A DNA stretch of 34,267 nucleotides from an uncultured Actinomycetes bacterium (GTDB taxonomy: Bacteria; Actinomycetota; Thermoleophilia; Miltoncostaeales; Miltoncostaeaceae), in NCBI GenBank assembly GCA_903866425.1, contig CAIPNN010000006.1, positions 1 through 34,267 on the forward strand. The letters run 5' to 3'. A program made the translations under genes and the position numbers. This document shows positions 14,792-24,765 of this stretch, piece by piece. The notes under the pieces are model-generated. The model was not told the origin of the DNA. It saw only the letters and a list, made by a program, of their open reading frames with translations, and ran no database searches. Position 1 is the first letter of the stretch, and every line of letters begins with the position of its first letter.

Positions 14792-16089
14792 CGACCCCAC
14801 ATCTCCTCGGCGTGGTTCTGGCCTGAAGCGGCGGCAAGCGTAGCGAGATCCGACAACAGGTGGAGAGATCCGGCCACCAGCACGGCCCCGTCAGGGCCGG
14901 CGTCAGCACACGCACGCTCGAGGGCGCGGGCCGGACCGGGCACGATCTCCACCGGCACACCGCGCATCTCGAGCATGCGGGCGATGAATTCGGGGCGAAT
15001 TGCCCGCCCAGAGGACGCCCGCGTCACCCGTGCCGCCGAGATGGCCGGCGCAAGCGCGTCGCAGATACCCGCGCAATCCTTGTCGGCCATCATGCCGATG
15101 ACCGCCACGGGCTTCGCATCGCCCAGGATCTCGGGCAGCGACTGCGCCAGGGCGCGGGCACCGGCCGGGTTGTGGGCGCCATCCATCACGATGACGGGCG
15201 CGCCGGCAATCACCTGCAGGCGTCCGGGATTCTGCATCTCGCTGATGGCACGCTCAACGAGGGCGCGGTCAACCGGGCCACCGAGCACCCGTTCCGCAGC
15301 GCCCACCGCCAGCGCGAGGTTGCCGCGCTGCCAGTCAGCGTGCACGGGCACATCAAGCGGCCCCGTCGATCCGTTGGGCGTGGAGATACTCACGGGGAGT
15401 CGGTTTCCGGATTCGACCACGATTTCCTGCCCCACGCGCCATCCGGTAAGGCTGCGTTCAGACACAATCGGCGCGACTGCAGCCCATGCCTCAGGCGACA
15501 GCGCCCCGATCATCACGCCCTCCAGCCCCTCGCGCGCGACGGCCAGCTTCTCGCCGGCGATCTCCGCGAGGGTCTCTCCCAGCAGCTCCGTGTGGTCAAG
15601 ATCAACACCCGTGAGCACCACCACATCGGCGTCGAGCACGTTCGTGGCATCCAGGCGGCCGCCCAGCCCCGCCTCCACCACGATCGCCTGAGCGCCCGCG
15701 GTGCCGAAGGCATCGAGCGCAACCGCGGTGAGTGCCTCGAACTGGGTGATCTGCCCCTCGGGCACGTCCGGCACCGCCGCCTGCACGCGATCGGCCGCCT
15801 GCGCGAATGCGCCGGGGCTGATGGGCACGCCATCGAGGGCGATGCGCTCATGCCACCCCATCACGTGGGGCGATACGTAGGCCCCCGTCCGCAGTCCGTG
15901 GGCGGTGAGGATGGCCGCGGTCATGCGCGTGACCGACGACTTGCCGTTGGTGCCCACCACGTGCACCGCGGGAATACCGCGCACGGGGTGCCCCAGGGCC
16001 TCCATGAGCGTCTGCATGCGTTCCAGCCCGAACTTCATGCCGAAGAGGTCGAGCCCCTCGATCCAGTTCTCCGCCGGAGTGCCTGCCAT
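14788..16089 (-). CDS. folC: Bifunctional folylpolyglutamate/dihydrofolate synthase
   Basis: FolC adds glutamates to folates, and in bifunctional forms also makes dihydrofolate from dihydropteroate. The Mur-ligase-like P-loop is VVGTNGKSSVTRM (GTNGKSS at 46-52). Further marks are TQFEALTAVALDAF, the EAGLGGRLDATN loop and DGAHNPAGARAL in the C-terminal domain. At 433 residues it is normal. ATG 16089 lies seven bases after the valS stop with AGG six bases upstream. The valS-folC pairing is common in bacteria. Whether it also has DHFS activity cannot be told from sequence alone. Confidence 0.94.
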   Translation of the reverse strand: MAGTPAENWIEGLDLFGMKFGLERMQTLMEALGHPVRGIPAVHVVGTNGKSSVTRMTAAILTAHGLRTGAYVSPHVMGWHERIALDGVPISPGAFAQAADRVQAAVPDVPEGQITQFEALTAVALDAFGTAGAQAIVVEAGLGGRLDATNVLDADVVVLTGVDLDHTELLGETLAEIAGEKLAVAREGLEGVMIGALSPEAWAAVAPIVSERSLTGWRVGQEIVVESGNRLPVSISTPNGSTGPLDVPVHADWQRGNLALAVGAAERVLGGPVDRALVERAISEMQNPGRLQVIAGAPVIVMDGAHNPAGARALAQSLPEILGDAKPVAVIGMMADKDCAGICDALAPAISAARVTRASSGRAIRPEFIARMLEMRGVPVEIVPGPARALERACADAGPDGAVLVAGSLHLLSDLATLAAASGQNHAEEMWGR

Positions 16090-16096
16090 GCCGGAC

Positions 16097-18649
16097 CTAC
16101 CCCAGCGCGTTGAGGCGGGCGGAGAGCTCCTCCACCTCGGCGGTGAAGCGTCGCGCCTTCTCGCGCTCGGCCTCCACCAGATGCTCGGGTGCACGGCTGG
16201 TGAACCGATCGTTGCCGAGCTGCTTCTCGGCGCGCGCGAGCTCCACCGAGGCCGCCTTGATCGCACCCTCCAGACGCGCGCGCTCGACGACGGGATCCAC
16301 CTCAGGCGCCTTCACCAGCAGCCGGCCCCCGGCGATGGGCAGCACCAGCGCGTCCTCGCCCGGGTCGCCGATCTCCACGCCGGCGATGGCCGCAAGCGCA
16401 TCGGCGGGGATCGCCGACGGGTCGTCGGTGGCAATGGCGACCGTCAGCGACACACGGGGGCTGATGCCCTGCTCGGCGCGCAGGCCGCGGATGGCCTGCA
16501 CGGCCTCGCGCAGTGCGGCAATCGCGGCTTCTGCCTGCTCGTCGCGCGGCCCCGGTGCCTCGGCCGGACCATGCGTGAGCATGAGCCCCTCCGAACCGGG
16601 CAGGCGGCTCCAGCACTCTTCGGTCGTGAACGGGATGACCGGGTGCGACAACGCCAGCACCTGCTCGAGCGCCGTGCCGGCGAACTCCGGCGTGGCCAGC
16701 CCCACCTTCAGCAACTCGAGGTACCAGTCGCACAGGTCGTCGAAAATCAGGTGGTACAGGCCGTCGGCGAACTGGCTGAACTCGAACCCGCTCACCAGAC
16801 GGTCGCTCTCGGCAATGGCCTCGCCGATGACCGACGCGATCCAGCGGTCGCCGAGCGTGGTGGGCTGTGCCGCAGCGCCAGCCTTTCCACCGCGGTCGAT
16901 CACCAGGCGCGTGGCGTTCCACAACTTGGTCACCAACTGGCGGCCCTGCTTGATGCGGTCCTCGCTGAAGCGCACATCCTGCGTGGAGGTGATCATGAGC
17001 AGGCCGAAGCGCAGCGAGTCGGCGCCCTCGCGGTCGACCACCTCAAGGGGGTCGATGCCGGTGCCGAGGCTCTTGCTCATGCGGCGGCCATCGGGTGCCT
17101 GCACCACCGAGTGGATGTACACGTCGCGGAACGGCACCTCGCCCATGTACTCGAGGCCCATCATCACCATGCGGGCCACCCACAGGAAGATGATCTCGCG
17201 GGCGGTGGAGAGGACGCTGGTGGGGTAAAAGCGCGAGAGTTCAGGCGTGCGGTCCGGCCAGCCGAGCGTGGCAAACGGCCAGAGCGCCGACGAGAACCAG
17301 GTGTCGAGCACGTCGGCGTCGCGGGTCCAGCCGTCGCCCTCAGGCGCCTCCATGCCCACGTACACCTCGTCGCCGCGGTAGTACACGGGCAGCTGGTGCC
17401 CCCACCACAGCTGGCGCGACAGACACCACGGGCGAATCTCAGAAAGCCAGTCCTGGTACACGCGGCCCCAGGTGGGCGGTGAGAAGTTGACGCGGCCGTC
17501 GCGCACGGCGTCGATGGCCGGCGCGGCCAACTTCTCCATGTCGCAGAACCACTGCAGCGACAGCAGCGGCTCCACGCGGGCACCGGAACGGTGCGAGAAG
17601 GGCACGGTGTGCAGGTAGTCCTCGGTGCCGCGGATGAGGCCAGCCGACTCCAGGTCGGCAACCACAGCGGCCTGTGCCTCGGCCACGGTGAGTCCGCGGT
17701 AGGCCTCGGGGGCGGCATTGGTGATGCAGCCGTCCTCGCCGATCACCTGAATGGCCTCAAGCCCGTGGCGGCGCATGATCTCGAAGTCGTTGGGGTCGTG
17801 CGCCGGGGTCACCTTGAGCGCGCCGGTGCCGAACGATGGGTCAACGTGTTCGTCGCCGATGATCGGCACCTCACGGCCGCTCAGCGGCAGCGTGACGGTC
17901 TTGCCCACCATGTCGCGGTAGCGCTCGTCGTCGGGGTTCACCGCAACGGCGGTATCACCCAGCATGGTCTCGGCGCGCACCGTGGCCACCACGATCTCAC
18001 CCGACCCATCGGTGAGCGGGTACGCGATGCGCACGAGGGTGTCGGTGACCTCGCGGTTCTCCACCTCGAGGTCCGAGATGGCCGAACCGAGGCCCGGGTC
18101 CCAGTTGACCAGGTACGTGTCGCGGTAGACGTAGCCCTTCTCGTACAGGTCGACGAACACGCGCAGCACGGCCTTGGCGTAGCCGTCGTCCATGGTGAAC
18201 CGCTCGCGCGAGTAGTCCATGGTGCAGCCAAGGCGGGTGAACTGCTCGATGATGCGCCCGCCGTACTCCTGCTTCCACTCCCACACGCGATCGAGGAATG
18301 CCTCGCGGCCCAGGTCGGCGCGCTTGATGCCCTCCTTCGCGAGCTCCTTCTCAACCACCGCCTGCGTGGCGATGCCCGCGTGGTCGGTACCGCAGATCCA
18401 TTCCGCCTCGTACCCCGCCATGCGGTGACGGCGGATGAGCACGTCCTGCACCGTGCCGTTGAGGGCGTGGCCCATGTGCAGCGCACCGGTCACATTGGGC
18501 GGCGGCACGGCGATCACATACGGCGGCTTCGGGCTGGATGGGTCGCCGCGCGACACGCCCGACTCGCGCCAGGCATCCACCCAGCGCGCCTCCACCTCGT
18601 GGGGCTCAAGTCGTGCCGGCCAGGCTCCCGCGTCGCCCTCGGTGGCTAT
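16097..18649 (-). CDS. valS: Valyl-tRNA synthetase
   Basis: ValS charges tRNA-Val and edits mischarged threonine. The class I motifs are HMGH (58-61, within PPPNVTGALHMGHALNG) and RMSKS (near 520). The CP1 editing insertion, anticodon-binding domain and C-terminal tRNA-binding coiled coil (ARLEGAIKAASVELARAEKQ) are all present. I start at ATA 18649: (M)ATEGDAGAWPARLEPHEVEARW. The conserved LEPHEVEARW pattern begins before the first canonical codon (GTG 18595), and the frame is closed upstream by TGA at 18659-18661. The ATA overlaps the clpX stop as ATAG, and GAGGAG stands five bases upstream. The conservative alternative is 16097-18595 (832 residues). Confidence 0.95.
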   Translation of the reverse strand: MATEGDAGAWPARLEPHEVEARWVDAWRESGVSRGDPSSPKPPYVIAVPPPNVTGALHMGHALNGTVQDVLIRRHRMAGYEAEWICGTDHAGIATQAVVEKELAKEGIKRADLGREAFLDRVWEWKQEYGGRIIEQFTRLGCTMDYSRERFTMDDGYAKAVLRVFVDLYEKGYVYRDTYLVNWDPGLGSAISDLEVENREVTDTLVRIAYPLTDGSGEIVVATVRAETMLGDTAVAVNPDDERYRDMVGKTVTLPLSGREVPIIGDEHVDPSFGTGALKVTPAHDPNDFEIMRRHGLEAIQVIGEDGCITNAAPEAYRGLTVAEAQAAVVADLESAGLIRGTEDYLHTVPFSHRSGARVEPLLSLQWFCDMEKLAAPAIDAVRDGRVNFSPPTWGRVYQDWLSEIRPWCLSRQLWWGHQLPVYYRGDEVYVGMEAPEGDGWTRDADVLDTWFSSALWPFATLGWPDRTPELSRFYPTSVLSTAREIIFLWVARMVMMGLEYMGEVPFRDVYIHSVVQAPDGRRMSKSLGTGIDPLEVVDREGADSLRFGLLMITSTQDVRFSEDRIKQGRQLVTKLWNATRLVIDRGGKAGAAAQPTTLGDRWIASVIGEAIAESDRLVSGFEFSQFADGLYHLIFDDLCDWYLELLKVGLATPEFAGTALEQVLALSHPVIPFTTEECWSRLPGSEGLMLTHGPAEAPGPRDEQAEAAIAALREAVQAIRGLRAEQGISPRVSLTVAIATDDPSAIPADALAAIAGVEIGDPGEDALVLPIAGGRLLVKAPEVDPVVERARLEGAIKAASVELARAEKQLGNDRFTSRAPEHLVEAEREKARRFTAEVEELSARLNALG

Positions 18650-19926
18650 GCCGACTCCTCAGCCTCTGCAAGGGGTGCGCGACCCGTGGCCTCGGTGACC
18701 AGGGTGGGCGGAAGGCCCTTCTCGATGGTCTCGCGCGTGACCACGCACTTGCGCACGTCCTCGCGCGAGGGCAGCTCGAACATCACGTCGCGCAGTGCCT
18801 CTTCGATGATCGAACGCAGGCCGCGGGCACCGGTCTCACGCTCAAGCGCGCGGTCGGCGATGGCGTAGAGCGAGTCCTCGCTGAATACCAGCTCGGCATC
18901 GTCGAACGAGAAGAAGCGGCGGTACTGACGCGTGAGGGCGTTCTTCGGCTCGGTGAGGATGGTCACCAGATCGTCGCGGGTGAGCTGATGCACCGACGAC
19001 ACGATGGGCAGACGGCCGATGAACTCGGGGATGAGGCCGAACTGCACCAGGTCCTCCGGCAGCGTCTCGCCAAACAGATCGTGTGAGTGGGCGCTCTTCT
19101 GGTTGCGCAGGTCGGCCGCGAAGCCGACGCCCTTCTTGCCGATGCGGCGCTCGATGACCTTGTCGATGCCGGCGAATGCCCCACCACAGATGAACAGGAT
19201 GTTCGTGGTGTCGATGGTGAGGAACTCCTGGTGCGGGTGCTTGCGCCCGCCCTGCGGCGGCACCGATGCGGTGGTGCCCTCGAGAATCTTCAGCAGCGCC
19301 TGCTGCACGCCCTCACCCGACACGTCGCGCGTGATGGAGGGGTTCTCCGACTTGCGCGCGATCTTGTCGACCTCATCGATGTAGATGATTCCGGTCTCGG
19401 CGCGCTTGATGTCGAAGTCGGCGGCCTGAATGAGCTTGAGGAGGATGTTCTCCACGTCCTCACCCACGTAGCCGGCCTCGGTGAGCGCCGTGGCGTCGGC
19501 AATGGCGAACGGCACGTTGATGATGCGGGCCAGGGTCTGCGCCAGCAGGGTCTTGCCACAGCCGGTGGGGCCCAGCAGCAGGATGTTGCTCTTGTGCAGT
19601 TCGATGTCCGAGTCGCCGGACTGCATCACCTGCACGCGCTTGTAGTGGTTGTACACCGCCACCGCGAGGCTGCGCTTGGCCTCTTCCTGCCCCACGACGT
19701 AGTCGTTCAGCACCTCGTAGATCTCGCGGGGCCGCGGAAGCGACTCCGACTCAATCGCCGTGGGGGCCGCAACGGCCTCCTCGTCGATGATCTCGTTACA
19801 GAGGTCGATGCACTCGTCGCAGATGTACACGCCGGGGCCTGCGATGAGCTTCTTCACCTGGCGCTGCGACTTGCCGCAGAAACTGCAGAGGAGCTGCTCG
19901 CCAGTGTCGTTCGTGGTCTCGGACAT
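18646..19926 (-). CDS. clpX: ATP-dependent Clp protease ATP-binding subunit ClpX
   Basis: ClpX unfolds tagged proteins and feeds them to ClpP. The N-terminal zinc-binding domain shows CSFC (Cys14, Cys17) and CDEC (Cys36, Cys39). The AAA+ core has Walker A GPTGCGKT (119-126), Walker B IYIDEVDK (181-188) and the substrate-pore GYVGEDVE (152-159). The C-terminal domain ends with the usual ETGARGLRSIIEEALRDVMF. At 426 residues it is normal. It follows tig directly by 56 bases. clpP, which often lies between tig and clpX, is absent here. Confidence 0.97.
   Translation of the reverse strand: MSETTNDTGEQLLCSFCGKSQRQVKKLIAGPGVYICDECIDLCNEIIDEEAVAAPTAIESESLPRPREIYEVLNDYVVGQEEAKRSLAVAVYNHYKRVQVMQSGDSDIELHKSNILLLGPTGCGKTLLAQTLARIINVPFAIADATALTEAGYVGEDVENILLKLIQAADFDIKRAETGIIYIDEVDKIARKSENPSITRDVSGEGVQQALLKILEGTTASVPPQGGRKHPHQEFLTIDTTNILFICGGAFAGIDKVIERRIGKKGVGFAADLRNQKSAHSHDLFGETLPEDLVQFGLIPEFIGRLPIVSSVHQLTRDDLVTILTEPKNALTRQYRRFFSFDDAELVFSEDSLYAIADRALERETGARGLRSIIEEALRDVMFELPSREDVRKCVVTRETIEKGLPPTLVTEATGRAPLAEAEESA
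18655..18660 (-). promoter_or_regulatory. Shine-Dalgarno GAGGAG of valS before an ATA codon
   Basis: GAGGAG inside the last clpX codons is followed by a five-base spacer and ATA 18647-18649. GTG 18595 has only a weak CGAG upstream. Confidence 0.5.
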
Positions 19927-19973
19927 CTTCCGCCTGGTCGCCGGGGACGGTCAGCGACGACCGGGGATCAGGC

Positions 19974-19993
19974 GCTCCGAGATCACTCGGAGC
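19974..19993 (-). other. Stem-loop across the tig stop codon
   Basis: GCTCCGAG (19974-19981) and CTCGGAGC (19986-19993) form an 8-bp perfect stem with a four-base loop over the last tig codons and stop. It could reduce transcription or stabilise the 3' end between tig and clpX. No U-tract follows, so it is at most a weak or factor-dependent terminator. Confidence 0.35.
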
Positions 19994-21602
19994 CCTTCTC
20001 CTTGGTCGTCTTCTTGGCGGCCGGCTTGGCCGCGGCGGTCTTCTTCGCCGCAGGCTTGGCAGCACCCTTCGCAGCGGGCGTTGCGGACTTTGTTGCCGTG
20101 CTCTTCGATGCTGCAGGCTTCTTTGCAGCCGGCTTCTTCTCGGCGGCAGGCTTGGCGGCCGCCGTCTTCGCTGCAGCCGGCTTCTTGGCGGCGGGCTTCT
20201 TGGCTGCGGCCGGCTTCTTGGCTGCGGCCGGCTTCTTCTCGGCGGCGGGCTTCTTCTCGGCAGCCGGCTTTGCGGCCTTGGCCTCGGCGGCCTTCTCGCG
20301 CTTCTCACCCTCTTCGGGCGTGATGGCCGATGCCGACTCAACCACCAGGTCAACGGCCCTCTCAATGCGAAGGTCCTGACGCAGGCTCTCCCAGCCGTTG
20401 GCGGCGCGCAATGCCTTCAGCAGCTCGTCGGGGTCGCGGCCGGCATCGGCTGCGTCGGTGCGCACACGTGCCTCAACCTCGTCGTCGGTGAGGGTGATGC
20501 CCTCGGCGTCGGCGATGGTCTCGATCACCAACTCGCGGCGGATGGACATCTCGGCGTCGGCGCGCAGCGAGTCGCGGGCTTCCTGCATGGTCTGGCCCTG
20601 CATGGCGAGGAACTGCTCGAGGGTGATGCCCTGCGGCAGCTGGTGCGAGGTGTCGTGCAGGATCGAATCGATACGGCGCTCCACCATGACTTCGGGCACG
20701 TCGAACGTGGCCCCTGCAACGGCGGCGTCAATGACGCGGCGGCGGTAGCGCTCCTCAACGGTGCGCTCGGTGGCGGCGGCGAGGCGCTCCTCGATCTCGG
20801 TGGTCAGCTCGGCGGCGGTCGCAAAGCCCACCGACTCGGCAAGGGCGTCGTCCAGATCGGGCAGCACCTTCTCCTGCACCTTCTGCACGGTGACCACGTA
20901 CTCGATGGTCTTGCCCTTGATCTCGTCACGGGTGTCGTCGTCGGGGTACTCGACGGGGAACGACTTGGTGTCGCCCGCCTTGGCACCCACGAGTGCCTCC
21001 GTGAACGCCGGGAGGATGCGCTCGCCGCCAAGCTCGATGAGCTGGCCACGGGTGCTTGCACCCTCAATGGGCTCGCCGTCGGCGTTGGCCTCGTAATCGA
21101 TGAGCATGAAGTCGCCCTCGGCGGCCGCACGGTCAGTGTCTTCCAGGCGTGCGCCCTGCTCGCGAACGCGGTCGATCTCCTCCTGCACCGCACCCTCGGG
21201 AACCTCGTTGGGCTCGCGAACGGCCTCGAGACCCTTGTAGGTACCGAGCACCGGGGTGGGCGGTACCTGCAGGATGACGGCGAAGGCAACGCGCGTCTCG
21301 TCGGCGTCACCCATGTCCACTTCCGGGTCACCGATGGGCTCGATCTGGCTTGCGATCAGTGCCTCGCGGTACCAGTCGTTGAGCGCACGGTCGAGCGTCT
21401 GGGCGAAGATGCCCTCGCGACCCACGCGCTGGATGACGACGTTGGCGGGCACCTTGCCTGGGCGGAAGCCCGGGATGCGCATGCGGCTCGAGACTTCCTT
21501 GACGGTGCGGTCGAACTGCTTGCGCACCTCGTCTTCGGGGACCGAGACGTCCAGCTTGACGCGGTCATCTTCGAGCTTCGTGACTTCAACGGCTACGGGC
21601 AT
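19983..21602 (-). CDS. tig: Trigger factor with long histone-like Lys/Ala/Pro C-terminal tail
   Basis: Trigger factor binds ribosomal protein L23 at the exit tunnel and folds nascent chains. The ribosome-binding loop GFRPGKVP (45-52) is intact. An FKBP-like PPIase domain follows (about 160-245) and then the helical chaperone domain (to about 430). The core of about 430 residues matches the family. Residues 431-539 are an unusual appendage of repeated AAKKPAA/EKKPAA units, strongly basic and Ala/Pro-rich, like histone H1 or the tails of actinobacterial HupB. ATG 21602 is used, with no strong Shine-Dalgarno sequence. It heads the tig-clpX-valS-folC run. Confidence 0.95.
   Translation of the reverse strand: MPVAVEVTKLEDDRVKLDVSVPEDEVRKQFDRTVKEVSSRMRIPGFRPGKVPANVVIQRVGREGIFAQTLDRALNDWYREALIASQIEPIGDPEVDMGDADETRVAFAVILQVPPTPVLGTYKGLEAVREPNEVPEGAVQEEIDRVREQGARLEDTDRAAAEGDFMLIDYEANADGEPIEGASTRGQLIELGGERILPAFTEALVGAKAGDTKSFPVEYPDDDTRDEIKGKTIEYVVTVQKVQEKVLPDLDDALAESVGFATAAELTTEIEERLAAATERTVEERYRRRVIDAAVAGATFDVPEVMVERRIDSILHDTSHQLPQGITLEQFLAMQGQTMQEARDSLRADAEMSIRRELVIETIADAEGITLTDDEVEARVRTDAADAGRDPDELLKALRAANGWESLRQDLRIERAVDLVVESASAITPEEGEKREKAAEAKAAKPAAEKKPAAEKKPAAAKKPAAAKKPAAKKPAAAKTAAAKPAAEKKPAAKKPAASKSTATKSATPAAKGAAKPAAKKTAAAKPAAKKTTKEKGSE
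19986..20312 (-). repeat. Degenerate tandem repeat encoding the trigger-factor tail
   Basis: This stretch codes for short imperfect repeats of Ala-Ala-Lys-Lys-Pro and Ala-Glu-Lys-Lys-Pro type. At DNA level, GCCGGCTTCTT-like units recur about every 15-30 bases. It is in frame throughout, so it is a coding repeat, not a separate element. Confidence 0.7.
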
Positions 21603-21639
21603 GCGTACTCGCCAACGGTTCTATGGGATGGAAGGAAAG

Positions 21640-21721
21640 TGCGGGTGAGAGGACTCGAACCTCCACGGGTTTCCCCACCAGGACCTAAACCTGGCGCGTC
21701 TACCGGTTCCGCCACACCCGC
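21640..21721 (-). tRNA. tRNA-Leu (anticodon TAG)
   Basis: The minus strand folds into a class II tRNA: acceptor GCGGGTG paired with CACCCGC, and anticodon stem CCAGG/CCTGG with loop TTTAGGT, hence anticodon TAG. A long variable arm (TGGGGAAACCCGT region) and T-arm GGTTCGAGTCC follow. The discriminator base is A, as expected for leucine. CCA is not encoded. Confidence 0.95.
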
Positions 21722-21744
21722 ACGGTTCGAAACAAAGCAGACAG

Positions 21745-21818
21745 GGTGAGCGATGGGACTTGAACCCACGACCGCCTGGACCACAACCAGGAGCTCTACC
21801 AGCTGAGCTACGCCCACC
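21745..21818 (-). tRNA. tRNA-His (anticodon GTG)
   Basis: The anticodon stem CCTGG/CCAGG encloses loop TTGTGGT, giving anticodon GTG. The acceptor GTGGGCG pairs with CGCTCAC with one G-U pair. An extra G at -1 (position 21818) faces discriminator C73 (21745), the identity pair of histidine tRNA. CCA is not encoded. It lies 23 bases from the tRNA-Leu gene and is probably transcribed with it. Confidence 0.95.
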
Positions 21819-21943
21819 AAGTGCGAGGGCCGAAGCCCAGCGCCGGAGGAGAATAGCGCACGAACGCCGCCGGGAAGCCCCGTCGGACGCCCGACGCGAT
21901 GAGCCACCCGCCGGGTGCTTGGTAAGCCGACTACCGAAGCGCT

Positions 21944-21968
21944 GGGACCGGGTCCGTGACCCGGTCCC
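21944..21968 (-). terminator. Hairpin terminator downstream of malate synthase
   Basis: GGGACCGGGTC (21944-21954) and GACCCGGTCCC (21958-21968) form an 11-bp perfect stem with a three-base loop, about 70 bases past the aceB stop. There is no U-tract, as is common for terminators in high-GC actinobacteria. The rest of the 222-base gap up to tRNA-His shows nothing assignable. Confidence 0.6.
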
Positions 21969-22040
21969 TCGCAAGTTGTCGGCGTCCAAGCACGCGGCGG
22001 GTGGCGTCAGCAGCGACGCGCTACCGCTCGAGGGGTTTGC

Positions 22041-23636
<1,596 letters not shown>

Positions 23637-23724
23637 TGGTCCTCCGTGACCGTGTTCTCGGGGATGAGCGCGCCGAATTGCGCGGCCCGGAACCATACCC
23701 GCCCACGCGGGCCGGATGCCACGG

Positions 23725-24732
23725 TCAATCGAACTCGATGACCACCTTCAGGGCCTCACCCGTGCGCGCGAGCCGGAATGCCTCCTCCACCTCGCCGAAT
23801 GGGACGTGGTGCGTCACGATGCCCTCGCAGCGCACCTGACCGCTCGCCAGCAGGTCGAGCGCGTCACGGGTATCGGCCGGCCCGGCCGAATAGGTGGACT
23901 GCAGCGTCACCTCACGCCAGAACACGGCACCCAGATCAATGGGCACCATCTCGCCGGGCGGAGTCGGTGCGAAGTACTGCACCACCCCCGCAGGCCCCGC
24001 CAGGTAGAGGGCGTCATTCATCGCACCGTGATGGTGGGTGCACACGATCACCTGATGCGCGAGGCCCCCACCAAGAGCATCGCGCACGGCATCAACATCG
24101 CATGCCGGCAGCACAGTGGCCCCGAGCGCTGCGGCAGCCGGGCGGCGGGCCTCATTGGGCTCGATCACCACCACCTTGCGTGCCCCGAGCACCCTCGCCA
24201 GTTCCGCCTCCATCAGGCCCATCGACCCCGCGCCGACGATGACCACATCCGAACCGGGGCCAACCCCGGCCAGTCGCTGCCCACGCAGGATGCACGCGAG
24301 GGGCTCGATGAGCGTGCCCACGGTGTCGCTCATGCCCTTGGGCAGCACGTGCACGTCGAGGTCGACGTTCTCGGCAGGGACGCGGATGAACTCGGCAAGC
24401 CCGCCCGGGTCGATGCGCGTGGCACGGAACAGGTCACACAGCGTGTCGCGCCCGCTCAGGCACAGCTCGCACTCGAGACAGGGCACGTGGTGGTGCACGA
24501 ACACGCGGTCGCCCACCTCAAAGGGGGCACCCTCCCCCACCGCCACCACGTCGCCGACGGGCTCGTGGCCCAGCACCACCGGTGCCTTGGTGTCCTGGTA
24601 CCACTGCATCAGGTCGGTGCCGCAGATGCCGCAGGCACGCGTACGGATGACGATCTCCCCGTCACCCGCGGTGGGGTCGGGGGCATCCTCGATGCTGAGC
24701 CGCCCCGCCCCGTGGTAGATCGCTGCCTTCAC
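23725..24732 (-). CDS. Zinc-dependent alcohol dehydrogenase (MDR superfamily)
   Basis: This is a medium-chain NAD(P)-dependent dehydrogenase of 335 residues. Catalytic-zinc ligands appear in CGICGTD, GHEP and the IEPLAC segment. The structural-zinc cysteines are in HHHVPCLECELCLSGRDTLC. The Rossmann motif is VGAGSMGLMEAE. The pattern resembles sorbitol/threonine-dehydrogenase-like enzymes, but the substrate cannot be read from sequence. The start is GTG 24732. It lies between malate synthase and the secreted SdrD-like protein with short gaps, so it may share a transcript with the latter. Confidence 0.9.
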   Translation of the reverse strand: MKAAIYHGAGRLSIEDAPDPTAGDGEIVIRTRACGICGTDLMQWYQDTKAPVVLGHEPVGDVVAVGEGAPFEVGDRVFVHHHVPCLECELCLSGRDTLCDLFRATRIDPGGLAEFIRVPAENVDLDVHVLPKGMSDTVGTLIEPLACILRGQRLAGVGPGSDVVIVGAGSMGLMEAELARVLGARKVVVIEPNEARRPAAAALGATVLPACDVDAVRDALGGGLAHQVIVCTHHHGAMNDALYLAGPAGVVQYFAPTPPGEMVPIDLGAVFWREVTLQSTYSAGPADTRDALDLLASGQVRCEGIVTHHVPFGEVEEAFRLARTGEALKVVIEFD

Positions 24733-24765
24733 GGCGGCGATGCTACCCGGGGCAGGGGGCGCAGA

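Noticed and set aside
15905..17482. 525-codon plus-strand frame
   Set aside because: It is antisense to folC and valS and shows no family similarity that I can see.
19087..20379. 430-codon plus-strand frame with Ala/Phe-rich repeats
   Set aside because: It is the mirror of clpX and of the Lys/Ala/Pro tail of tig; the repeats come from the coding repeat on the other strand.
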